Source: Methanobacteriota archaeon (GTDB lineage Archaea; Thermoplasmatota; Poseidoniia; MGIII; CG-Epi1). From it: a stretch of 19,000 bases of DNA. Under the pieces are notes generated by a model, which worked only from the letters and a program-made list of their open reading frames with translations, searched no databases and was not told where the DNA came from. The stretch covers positions 1-19,000 of the forward strand of contig JAPOKN010000022.1 in NCBI GenBank assembly GCA_029977605.1. The letters are read 5' to 3'. Positions 1 to 7,190 of this stretch are shown here, piece after piece. A program made the translations under genes and the position numbers. Within the stretch, counting starts at the first letter, position 1. Each line of letters begins with the position of its first letter.

Positions 1-566
1 ACGGTTTTTCCTTCATTTTTAAAAATTCTAATTTGGTCCCAGACACTATGCCTTGCTTGGGGGTCTAAACCAGTAGTTGGTTCATCTAAAATTAATAATT
101 CAGGTTCATTTATCATTCCTCGCGCCACTATTAGTCGCCTTTTCATTCCTCCAGACAGATTATTAATTTCTTGATCAGCTTTATCGGTTAATTCTACTTT
201 TTCAAGGAGTTCTTCAGCCTTTTCTTTCGCCTTATTTAATCCTATTCCAAAATATCGGGCATAAACTAGAAGATTATACTTAACTGAAAAATCAGGATCT
301 AAATTATCTTCTTGAGGTATGACGCCAATTTTTTTTCTAATTTCTCGACTTTCGCTAACCGTATCCATTCCTAAGACTTCTAATTTACCATTTGTAATCG
401 GCGAAGAAGCTTGAATCATCTGAATCATTGTTGTTTTTCCAGCGCCATTTGGGCCGAGTAACCCAAAGCAGATTCCTTTTGGTATTTCTAAAGAAACATT
501 GTTAACTGCACAAAATTCACCATAATTTTTGGTCAAAGACTTGGCTGAGATTGCACAGTTTTTCAT
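1..566 (-). CDS. ABC transporter ATP-binding protein, NodI/ABC-2 type (3' end cut by window edge)
   Basis: This is the nucleotide-binding subunit of an ABC transporter and should power a membrane permease from the cytoplasmic face. The translation from the ATG at 566 shows Walker A GPNGAGKTT, a Q-loop (PQED), the signature LSGGMKRRL, and Walker B LLILDEP followed by TTGLDPQARHSVWD. The GLDPQARH stretch after Walker B is typical of the NodI/DrrA-like ATPases that pair with ABC-2 permeases, mostly exporters or envelope systems. About 188 codons are visible; the H-loop and C-terminus lie left of position 1. The gene starts 8 bases after the stop of the GXGXG/glutamate-synthase-like gene and has no room for its own promoter, so it is probably co-transcribed with it. 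The permease is presumably just outside the window. The substrate cannot be told. The family call is secure. Confidence 0.93.
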   Translation of the reverse strand, partial: MKNCAISAKSLTKNYGEFCAVNNVSLEIPKGICFGLLGPNGAGKTTMIQMIQASSPITNGKLEVLGMDTVSESREIRKKIGVIPQEDNLDPDFSVKYNLLVYARYFGIGLNKAKEKAEELLEKVELTDKADQEINNLSGGMKRRLIVARGMINEPELLILDEPTTGLDPQARHSVWDQIRIFKNEGKT

Positions 567-574
567 TTAATTGA

Positions 575-1990
575 TTAGTGACGCCACATTGGTAAAACAG
601 AGTTATATCCAGCAATAATGATTCCAGTCATAGATGCTACTTTTTGACTTGTAGTTCTAAGATGCTCTGCACTTAAATCAGAAATGTTTCCTACGCCTAA
701 TGAGCCAATAGCTTTTGATAAATCCATCCCAAAGTCTTTCAACTCATTACCGCTGCACTTATTCTGTAAAAAGATACCAGAAGCTCCTAATGCTAATAGT
801 TTCAATGAATCTTTGTAATCTAATTGATTTGTCTCAGCAAGGACAGTAATTTGATTCTTATAATTTCGGGATGAAACAAGTGCAGCTTCAATTGGTAATT
901 TATCGCTAACTAAGATTACACCATCAGCTCCGGATTTCACTATGACTCCCAAATCATTTTCTACATCACCAGCATAAATTCGGACCAGAATCGGTACTTT
1001 ATTTGCAGAACCTTGATTCAATAAATTAACGATTACAGATAAATCAGTTGGTCTTTTCATATCTAATCTACGGTTTATGTTAGTTGCAGTTAAATCAATA
1101 ATAGCTACGTTTGAATTACCTATATCATCATTTATTTTCTCATTAATTTTCCAATTGAAATACGAGGGTGCATTACTTCCCTGCCATAATAGCGGAATTG
1201 TAAGATTAAGAGGTTCTTCTTTTTTAGAGCCAATCGTTAATGATAGATTTACTTCATCTAATCCTGGAGTTCTAGGCCTTCTAGTAAGGCTGGCTGGAAC
1301 TAAAATTATGTCCTCTGTAAGACTAATATAATCTGGTTGATAGTTCTTCTCTTTTTTTATTAAATTTTTTGAAGTAAGGGATTTGAAATTCAAATCTCTT
1401 GAATCAATTCCATTTTCCTTGAGTTCAAGTTTTACCTTTTTCCAGTCACTTGGAGAAATATTTTTGGTTTCTATATTATCATTTTCGTCAAATTCTCCTG
1501 CAATGAATATCTTACCATTTTCCATCATTTTTCCAATGTCACCCAGTACATCTCCACAAATTATGATGGTGCCTTGACTCATACATGTAGCTAGATCACC
1601 TCTTACACTGCCTGAGATCAACAAATTCCCCCCATGCATTGAAGCTCCTGCGTCTCCATCTACCGTACCTTGAATAACTACACTTCCGTTAGACATTGAA
1701 TGTCCAACTCCGTCATCACAATTCCCATTAATTATAATTTCACCGTCAATCATTCCATTTCCAACAAATCTTCCTGCATCTCCATTCAAAACAATTTTAC
1801 TTCCTTGATTCAATCCTCCAAAATTATCTCCGGCCTTCCCTTCAAATACGATGTTAGTTTTAGGAGGCATATTTGTAGCAATGCATGATTGATTTGCTAA
1901 ATTAGTGACTTTAGCAGTGTCATGATTTTCAAATCTTTTTCTCAACTGCTCATTTATTAGCTCAGAGGTCCAAGAATCTGAGTCGCTCAT
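575..1990 (-). CDS. GXGXG beta-helix domain fused to a degenerate glutamate-synthase FMN-barrel-like domain
   Basis: This 471-residue protein joins two parts seen in large-subunit glutamate synthase. Residues about 45-168 carry repeated glycine-rich turns about 19 residues apart (GDNFGG, GRFVGNGM, GVGHSM, GDAGASM, GDIGKMM), the GXGXG right-handed beta-helix also found in FwdC. Residues about 220-471 resemble the C-terminal half of the FMN-binding barrel (ILVRIYAGDV, SGADGVILV, then LGVGNISDLSAEHL and IIIAGYN). The barrel is short. I see no KPGxGG or GGTGA flavin-phosphate loops and no cysteine cluster for the 3Fe-4S centre; the only cysteine in this half is C412. It may therefore have no glutamate synthase activity. 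The gene starts 42 bases after the GGPP synthase stop, with a weak TATA-like AAATAC about 25 bases upstream, so it may have its own promoter as well as operon read-through. Domain call good; biochemical role unknown. Confidence 0.78.
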   Translation of the reverse strand: MSDSDSWTSELINEQLRKRFENHDTAKVTNLANQSCIATNMPPKTNIVFEGKAGDNFGGLNQGSKIVLNGDAGRFVGNGMIDGEIIINGNCDDGVGHSMSNGSVVIQGTVDGDAGASMHGGNLLISGSVRGDLATCMSQGTIIICGDVLGDIGKMMENGKIFIAGEFDENDNIETKNISPSDWKKVKLELKENGIDSRDLNFKSLTSKNLIKKEKNYQPDYISLTEDIILVPASLTRRPRTPGLDEVNLSLTIGSKKEEPLNLTIPLLWQGSNAPSYFNWKINEKINDDIGNSNVAIIDLTATNINRRLDMKRPTDLSVIVNLLNQGSANKVPILVRIYAGDVENDLGVIVKSGADGVILVSDKLPIEAALVSSRNYKNQITVLAETNQLDYKDSLKLLALGASGIFLQNKCSGNELKDFGMDLSKAIGSLGVGNISDLSAEHLRTTSQKVASMTGIIIAGYNSVLPMWRH

Positions 1991-2032
1991 TGTAATCGTA
2001 TTTGTAACCTGTATTTAGGTTATTAGGTGGGC

Positions 2033-3016
2033 TTAATGCCCTCTCGTAACCATGTATTCCAATAACTCTTCAAGCATGGTTCTTGCATCGCTCTCTGGAT
2101 ATTTTGAAATAGTATTCTTAGCACCATTTAGATAGCCTAACGCTTGCTTACGGCAGTTATCAAGTGCTCCACATTCAGACATAATAGTAACAGCTCGTTT
2201 TACATCAACATCAGTATTACTACTCTCATCTAAAATTTTAATCAACTCATTTCTCTCTTTGTTTTTAGTACGACTTAATGCTTCAATTACTAGGAGAGTA
2301 CGTTTTCCTTGTCTAATATCAGATCCCGATGGTTTTCCAAGGACTTCAGCAGAAGCTGTTGCATCCAGATAGTCATCCCATATTTGAAATCCTAATCCAA
2401 CCCATATTGCCATTTGCCTCAAGTCATTTGCTTCATCTTTATCTTTACCTCCGATCAAAGCTCCACCATAAGCTGCAGATCCAAACAATATAGAAGTTTT
2501 TAGCCTAATCATTTCGAGATATAGCTCAGGATCTACAGTTTCCTCTTCCTCAAAATTTATGTCCATTTGTTGACCTTCGGCAATTCGTCTTACTGTGTAG
2601 GCAGTATGTCTTACTAATTCGGACTTAATATTATCATCAACTTCACTTTCTGCAATCATTTCAAATGCATATGCAAAGAGTGAGTCTCCAGCTAAAATTG
2701 CAGTAGGTAGTCCATACACTGTGTGACATGCTGAAACACCATGTCTCAGGTCATCATCATCCATTACATCATCATGAACTAATGTGAAATTATGAATAAC
2801 CTCAAGAGCGGCTGCGAATGGAATTGCTTTTTCTCCATTTCCTCCGACCATCTCACAAGTAAGTTGTGCCATAACAGGGCGTAAGCGTTTTCCCCCAGCA
2901 AGAGGTATATGTGCCATAGCTTCATATAATTTTTTAGGTTCACGAATAACCAGATAATCATTTAGAGCTTTTTCAACATCCTTGGCTTTTTCAGCTAGCT
3001 TTATCTTTATACTCAT
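2033..3016 (-). CDS. idsA: Geranylgeranyl diphosphate synthase (short-chain polyprenyl synthase)
   Basis: It condenses isopentenyl diphosphate with allylic diphosphates to give the C20 chain used for archaeal ether lipids. Its 327 residues are normal for the family. Visible motifs are GGKRLRP (41-47, substrate diphosphate binding), the first Asp-rich motif DDVMD (82-86, with extra Asp following), and the second Asp-rich motif GFQIWDDYLD (209-218), followed by GKPSGSDIRQGKRT. The residue five before the first motif is Phe77. In archaeal enzymes an aromatic residue there limits product length, consistent with C20 rather than longer chains. The ATG overlaps the stop of the upstream isomerase (ATGA at 3013-3016), so the two are translationally coupled and make consecutive substrates. 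The soluble enzyme acts in the cytoplasm. Exact chain length is inferred. Confidence 0.95.
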   Translation of the reverse strand: MSIKIKLAEKAKDVEKALNDYLVIREPKKLYEAMAHIPLAGGKRLRPVMAQLTCEMVGGNGEKAIPFAAALEVIHNFTLVHDDVMDDDDLRHGVSACHTVYGLPTAILAGDSLFAYAFEMIAESEVDDNIKSELVRHTAYTVRRIAEGQQMDINFEEEETVDPELYLEMIRLKTSILFGSAAYGGALIGGKDKDEANDLRQMAIWVGLGFQIWDDYLDATASAEVLGKPSGSDIRQGKRTLLVIEALSRTKNKERNELIKILDESSNTDVDVKRAVTIMSECGALDNCRKQALGYLNGAKNTISKYPESDARTMLEELLEYMVTRGH

Positions 3017-3693
3017 TTTACTTCTCCCATATGATGTACTTCATTATCATTAATACTTTCTAAAGATTCCAAATTTCGCCATATTTTACTGAGGAAATTA
3101 TCTTTAATTAATCTGAACCAAGGGCCTATTTTAACATCATTGCCATTATCTTTACGAAACAAATCATTTAGTTCTTTTTCATCTACGTATCTAGTCTTTT
3201 GTATTTCGTTTGGGTTCGGGTTAGTTTCAACATCGATTTTGACAACAAAAATATAGTCAACCTCATGTTCGATCCATTTTTCATCAGCTCTAGCTTTGTA
3301 ATGCATTTTAGTTATAAAATTTAAATCCTTAGTTCGAATTATATTGGGCTTTATCCCAAGCTCTTGTACTAGTTTTCTGGTTGCGGCTTTTTTCGCGCCT
3401 TCAATACCTTCTTCTTCGCCATCTTGATAAAGAGGATGGCTACAACAGCTGTTTGCCCAAATAGATGGAAAGGTTATTTTCTCATTAGCTCTTTGTTGTA
3501 TCAATAATTTATCATTTGAATTGAAAATTAAGACACTAAAGGCCCTATGTAATTTCCCATCGCCAAGATGGCAGTTTATTTTTGAATCCTGCCCCGTAAT
3601 TTTATCATTTTCGTCTACTATGATGCAGTTTTCATTCATCATTTCTTTTTGGTTCTTGTCATATCCTTGAAGCTCTGAATCTCCAACTGTCAT
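3013..3693 (-). CDS. idi: Isopentenyl-diphosphate delta-isomerase, type I (Nudix fold)
   Basis: It interconverts IPP and DMAPP, supplying the allylic primer for the GGPP synthase directly downstream. The type I signature is clear: NSCCSHP with the catalytic cysteine (residues 81-87 from the chosen start), the Nudix-like segment AATRKLVQELGI, and WIEHEVDY carrying the catalytic and metal-binding glutamates (about 142-144). A longer reading frame begins at a TTG at 3714. I prefer the ATG at 3693 because a TATA-like TTTTTAAT lies at 3714-3721 on this strand, about 25 bases upstream, as expected for a leaderless archaeal mRNA. The gene is divergent from the ALDH7-type dehydrogenase, and its stop overlaps the GGPP synthase start. 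Many archaea use the unrelated flavin-dependent type II isomerase, so the type I form is informative. Function is secure; the start is probable. Confidence 0.95.
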   Translation of the reverse strand: MTVGDSELQGYDKNQKEMMNENCIIVDENDKITGQDSKINCHLGDGKLHRAFSVLIFNSNDKLLIQQRANEKITFPSIWANSCCSHPLYQDGEEEGIEGAKKAATRKLVQELGIKPNIIRTKDLNFITKMHYKARADEKWIEHEVDYIFVVKIDVETNPNPNEIQKTRYVDEKELNDLFRKDNGNDVKIGPWFRLIKDNFLSKIWRNLESLESINDNEVHHMGEVK

Positions 3694-3713
3694 AATCTTG
3701 TAAAAGGTGGGCA

Positions 3714-3721
3714 ATTAAAAA
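3714..3721 (-). promoter_or_regulatory. TATA box for idi
   Basis: Read on the minus strand this is TTTTTAAT, centred about 25 bases before the ATG at 3693. That matches the box A to start spacing seen across this window and implies a leaderless transcript for the idi/idsA operon. The call rests on sequence and spacing only. Confidence 0.5.
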
Positions 3722-3741
3722 TGAATAGTACAATTAAGTTC

Positions 3742-3747
3742 TTTATT
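3742..3747 (+). promoter_or_regulatory. TATA-like box for the ALDH7-type gene
   Basis: TTTATT lies about 24 bases before the ATG at 3768, consistent with a leaderless start. It sits in the 74-base divergent gap shared with idi. The match is weaker than the TATA boxes of glnA and the propeller gene. Confidence 0.4.
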
Positions 3748-3767
3748 GTAGCTCTTTATGTACTTGT

Positions 3768-5279
3768 ATGACAAAGCTGGATTTCTTGGATAAGTTAGGA
3801 ATTGAAGATGTAAATTTAGGAGGCTACTCAGATAAATGGTTAGGCTCTGGAAGTGATTTGGATTGTATAACTCCAGTGGATGGAACTCTAATTGCTAAAG
3901 TTAAACAATGTAATCCAGGTGATTACGAAAATATAATGCAGACTTCTTCCGAAGTATTTAAAAAATGGAGGATGGAACCAGCTCCAAAAAGAGGAGAAGT
4001 TGTTAGAAAATTAGCTAATGCTTTCCGTAAGCATAAGAGCTCTCTTGGCAAATTAATTTCTTGGGAAATGGGTAAAATTCAAGCTGAAGGAGAAGGCGAG
4101 GTACAAGAGATGATTGATATTGCAGATTATGCAGTAGGATTGAGTCGTCAATTGTATGGAAAAACGATGCACTCTGAAAGACCAAATCACAGAATGTATG
4201 AGCAATGGCATCCTTTGGGTGCAGTGGGTATTGTTACTGCATTTAACTTTCCAGGTGCAGTTTGGGCATGGAATGCTATGATTGCTGCAGTTTGTGGGGA
4301 TGTGATGGTCTGGAAACCATCATCTAAAACACCACTTACAGCGATTGCGATTCAGAAAATTGTTAATGAGGTTATGACACCGTTAGGTTGGGATGGAGTA
4401 ATGTCATTACTCGTTGGATCTAGTAGAGATGTCGGTGAATTATTAGTACATGATAGACGAATACCGCTCGTTTCAGCAACAGGCTCTTGTCATATGGGGC
4501 GAAAAATAGGCGAAGCTGTGGCTAAACGCTTAGGTAGATCTCTTTTGGAATTAGGAGGAAATAATGCAATAATTGTAATGCCTGATTCTGATCCTGAATT
4601 AGTTCTCAGAGCTGTATTATTTGGGGCTGTTGGTACGTCTGGACAGCGCTGTACATCTACACGTAGGTTATTTTTACACAAATCCATTTCATCATCTATT
4701 ACTGAAAAATTAATATCATCATATTCACAAATAAAAATCGGTGATCCGTTAGAATCGGATACCATTGTTGGACCTTTAGTGGATGGAAAAGCAGTTCAAG
4801 ATTACTCAGACGCTTTAGAAATCATTAAAAAAGAAAAGGGTGAGATTCTTTGCGGAGGAAATGTAATTAAATCAGATGGATTTTATGTTGAGCCCACTAT
4901 TGTGAAGGCGAATATGGGCATGCAAATTGTAAGGGAAGAGACATTTGCGCCAATCTTATATCTATTTGAGTTTGAGAATTTAGAAGAAGCTATAGAATCC
5001 CACAATTCTGTTGATCAGGGATTATCATCCTCTATTTTTACTAAAGATATGCAATCGGTTGAAAAATTTTTGAGCCATTCTGGTAGTGATTGTGGTATTG
5101 CTAATGTGAACATCGGAACAAGCGGTGCTGAGATAGGTGGCGCTTTTGGCGGGGAGAAGGATACTGGGGGCGGCAGAGAAGCAGGTTCAGATTCATGGAA
5201 AATTTACATGAGGCGACAGACCAATACTCTTAATTGGTCAGATGACTTACCTTTAGCACAAGGAATAGAATTTGGTTAA
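3768..5279 (+). CDS. Aldehyde dehydrogenase, ALDH7 (antiquitin / alpha-aminoadipic semialdehyde dehydrogenase) type
   Basis: A 503-residue NAD(P)-dependent aldehyde dehydrogenase. It closely follows the ALDH7 family pattern over its whole length: PAPKRGEVVRKLANAFR, EMGKI..EG.GEVQE, DYAVGLSRQLYG, the oxyanion Asn in TAFNFP (N160), the cofactor Lys in WKPSSKTP (K183), the general base in LLELGGNNAI (E261), the nucleophile in GTSGQRCTSTRR (C295), and the family C-terminus with SDCGIANVNI, SGAEIGGAFGGEK and LPLAQGIEFG. Known ALDH7 members oxidise alpha-aminoadipic semialdehyde in lysine breakdown or serve in osmotic and aldehyde stress. No other lysine-catabolism gene is in the window, so the substrate is uncertain. 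The ATG at 3768 has a TATA-like box about 24 bases upstream. A 55-codon gene follows after one base. The family call is very secure. Confidence 0.95.
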   Translation: MTKLDFLDKLGIEDVNLGGYSDKWLGSGSDLDCITPVDGTLIAKVKQCNPGDYENIMQTSSEVFKKWRMEPAPKRGEVVRKLANAFRKHKSSLGKLISWEMGKIQAEGEGEVQEMIDIADYAVGLSRQLYGKTMHSERPNHRMYEQWHPLGAVGIVTAFNFPGAVWAWNAMIAAVCGDVMVWKPSSKTPLTAIAIQKIVNEVMTPLGWDGVMSLLVGSSRDVGELLVHDRRIPLVSATGSCHMGRKIGEAVAKRLGRSLLELGGNNAIIVMPDSDPELVLRAVLFGAVGTSGQRCTSTRRLFLHKSISSSITEKLISSYSQIKIGDPLESDTIVGPLVDGKAVQDYSDALEIIKKEKGEILCGGNVIKSDGFYVEPTIVKANMGMQIVREETFAPILYLFEFENLEEAIESHNSVDQGLSSSIFTKDMQSVEKFLSHSGSDCGIANVNIGTSGAEIGGAFGGEKDTGGGREAGSDSWKIYMRRQTNTLNWSDDLPLAQGIEFG

Positions 5280-5280
5280 C

Positions 5281-5448
5281 ATGGGCGAAGGTGAAAGGCA
5301 ATATTTGAAAGTTCCAAAAGATGACGCTGAGATGATGATGAACAAATTGGTCTCTGCAGGATTATTGGATGAAGAATCTGAAGTTAAATGGGAAGGAGAA
5401 TTTGTTTCTTTTCCATTAAAAGAAGGATTAGTAATAGATAAAAATTAG
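5281..5448 (+). CDS. 55-residue protein resembling the N-terminal D1 domain of Trm5/TYW2-type tRNA methyltransferases
   Basis: A short frame opens with ATG one base after the dehydrogenase stop and ends with TAG at 5446-5448. The peptide reads MGEGERQYLKVPKDD, then a helix ending NKLVSAGLLDEE, then VKWEGEFVSFPLKEG. This pattern (a strand with LKVPK, a helix with KL..GLLD, then EGEFVxFPL) resembles the small N-terminal D1 domain that contacts the tRNA elbow in archaeal Trm5-type m1G37 methyltransferases. No methyltransferase domain follows: the DNA beyond 5448 is the antisense of a clear membrane-protein gene. It could be a stand-alone RNA-binding domain or a remnant. The tight coupling to the upstream gene and the coding-like composition favour a real gene. 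Homology is by eye and tentative. Confidence 0.6.
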   Translation: MGEGERQYLKVPKDDAEMMMNKLVSAGLLDEESEVKWEGEFVSFPLKEGLVIDKN

Positions 5449-7124
5449 GCATTCCAATCTTCTTCGTAGCAGTAGATTTCAGGGATTAAATCTATCATTT
5501 CATTCCAATTTTTCTCATCAGTAGTGTCTGTTGGATTTGGAATAAGATTGTCTACTAAATCATCAATAGGTTCAATTCCAGTATCTTCGTTAACAGTTTC
5601 AGATGAGATAATTCCAATTCCCATTGAAACCACGAGTAAATTGTATTCCGGAGCTTTCCAAACTTCTCCAATGTATTTAGATTCTGAGCCTTTTGTTACT
5701 TTATAATTTATATCTTCAGTTCCAATTTTTTCAGTTTTTGTAGTTCCATTGTATATCACATATTCAGTATCATAACCTTGTGAAGTCTTACGTTTTCCAC
5801 TTTCCAATTCAGAGTCTAATTCGATATCTTGTTCTATTGCCATTTTTTGAAATTGATCGTTTAAAATGTCCAAAGGTACGGTTTCATCAATTTCGAATGG
5901 CACTTTTAGGACAATTACAAATAAGATTGCAGGATATCCATCATCGTTACCTTCATTATCTTTCGCGTCATCAGCATAAAGATAGATGCTAGTTGAGGCT
6001 AACCCAAGACCGTATTCATCTATTTGCGAATAAGATTTTTTCCAACCATTTCCATTTTCTCCATCTAAAAAGTTAGAAGGTAGAACAGCATTTGCAGGAA
6101 CATATAAAGGGGCGAAAGTTAGGCATGGCATTATTACGCAAATAGCAACTAAGGTACAAGCGAAGGTTCTTGCAATCATTCTATTACGAGATCTAGGTAT
6201 TCCTGCAAGGCATCTTCCAATCATATATATTGTGGTTGCAAGAGAGATTCCAAATAACATTGGAATGAGATTTGAATTGGTGTGAGTAACTGTAAAAGCA
6301 AGAAGTAGAACGATAGAACTTACTATGTATCCTAGATTTCTAGCCTCAATTTGCTTATTATTAAACTTAAATGAGTAGTTCGCTCTTATTATCTCTATTT
6401 TTAGCTTACTTAAGATAAAGTACCAACTTTTCCGTATAACGCCATCTTCGGGTTTGACTTTTCTTAAAGCGTTTGTATTTCTCCTATCTTTGTATATGAT
6501 ATATGAGCAGAGAGCTGAAATCAAAAGAATAAAAAGCCATACACTACCCGAATCTCTAAAAGAATTTAGGTAGTAAAAAAGAAATGCAAATGAGAGAGAT
6601 AACCATGCAGACCTAAGTGGGCCAGATTCATTCTCCCCCAATATGTTTATTTCAATTTTTGACTCCAATTTTTCTTCAGCATCAACTATAGGTTTTCCTT
6701 CACTTCTTTCCAGTCCAGTCACCTGGTTTGTCTGAATTTGAAGCATCATTTCATCAAGTTGTTCGTTATCATCTGCAATTGTCCATTTTTTATTCTCCAA
6801 ACCGATTTCTAAAGAGTCGATTTTTAGATATTGTCTTGCAGCAGAGAGGATTATACAAATTAGAAATAGTAATGTATATCCTCCTAAAATACTATACAGA
6901 ATCATAAGGGAAATAAGTACTTGCCAAGTCCATGAGAAACGTGGCTTATTCATTCTTCCCATATATATTATATCATCTGTATTGAAATTCCATAAATTAG
7001 TTTTAGTTGATAAAAATATTCTTCGATTTGTAAGATATGCATTTCCTTTTTTATTTTCGACAAATAAATTAGTGTATTCTGTTAACAGTTTTTCATTGGG
7101 CAATAATTGCTCTCTTAAATCCAC
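5445..7124 (-). CDS. Multi-pass membrane protein with split PH-like domain and C-terminal extracytoplasmic domain, unknown function
   Basis: A 559-residue protein I cannot assign. Residues 7-55 (LLPNEKLLTEYTNLFV, then AYLTNRRIFLSTK) look like the start of a bacterial-type PH/GRAM domain. A two-helix membrane hairpin follows (about 66-97). Residues 102-132 (LEIGLENKKWTIADDNEQ then a helix) look like the rest of that domain, so the hairpin appears inserted in it. Further membrane segments lie near 171-186, 194-211, 264-280, 285-305 and 319-340. The last 210 residues are acidic and soluble, probably outside the cell. The start is GTG at 7122-7124, supported by TATATAAAA at 7145-7153, read as its complement, centred 25 bases upstream. 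The 3' end overlaps the convergent 55-codon gene by 4 bases. It is divergent from the prepilin peptidase, which may or may not be related in function. Confidence 0.75.
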   Translation of the reverse strand: MDLREQLLPNEKLLTEYTNLFVENKKGNAYLTNRRIFLSTKTNLWNFNTDDIIYMGRMNKPRFSWTWQVLISLMILYSILGGYTLLFLICIILSAARQYLKIDSLEIGLENKKWTIADDNEQLDEMMLQIQTNQVTGLERSEGKPIVDAEEKLESKIEINILGENESGPLRSAWLSLSFAFLFYYLNSFRDSGSVWLFILLISALCSYIIYKDRRNTNALRKVKPEDGVIRKSWYFILSKLKIEIIRANYSFKFNNKQIEARNLGYIVSSIVLLLAFTVTHTNSNLIPMLFGISLATTIYMIGRCLAGIPRSRNRMIARTFACTLVAICVIMPCLTFAPLYVPANAVLPSNFLDGENGNGWKKSYSQIDEYGLGLASTSIYLYADDAKDNEGNDDGYPAILFVIVLKVPFEIDETVPLDILNDQFQKMAIEQDIELDSELESGKRKTSQGYDTEYVIYNGTTKTEKIGTEDINYKVTKGSESKYIGEVWKAPEYNLLVVSMGIGIISSETVNEDTGIEPIDDLVDNLIPNPTDTTDEKNWNEMIDLIPEIYCYEEDWNA

Positions 7125-7144
7125 ACTTTGCGAATTTGGTTTAG

Positions 7145-7153
7145 TATATAAAA
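7145..7153 (-). promoter_or_regulatory. TATA box for the PH-like membrane protein gene
   Basis: The plus-strand TATATAAAA reads TTTTATATA on the minus strand. It is centred 25 bases before the GTG start at 7124, which supports that start and a leaderless mRNA. Confidence 0.5.
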
Positions 7154-7162
7154 TGTATTCAA

Positions 7163-7168
7163 TATAAT
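7163..7168 (+). promoter_or_regulatory. TATA-like box for the prepilin peptidase gene
   Basis: TATAAT lies about 25 bases before the ATG at 7191. A second AT-rich box (TATATTAA, 7182-7189) sits about 30 bases before an in-frame ATG at 7215, so a shorter product starting at residue 9 is possible. Confidence 0.45.
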
Positions 7169-7190
7169 TGTAGAATAAAGATATATTAAT

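Noticed and set aside
3694..3714. TTG start extending idi by seven residues
   Set aside because: It overlaps the TATA-like box. The ATG at 3693 has correct leaderless spacing.
4490..4765. 91-codon minus-strand frame inside the ALDH7-type gene
   Set aside because: It is antisense to highly conserved catalytic segments of the dehydrogenase and has no recognisable domain.
5780..5992. 70-codon plus-strand frame with many His and Arg residues
   Set aside because: It is antisense to the outer domain of the PH-like membrane protein, and its composition is that of a frame shadow.
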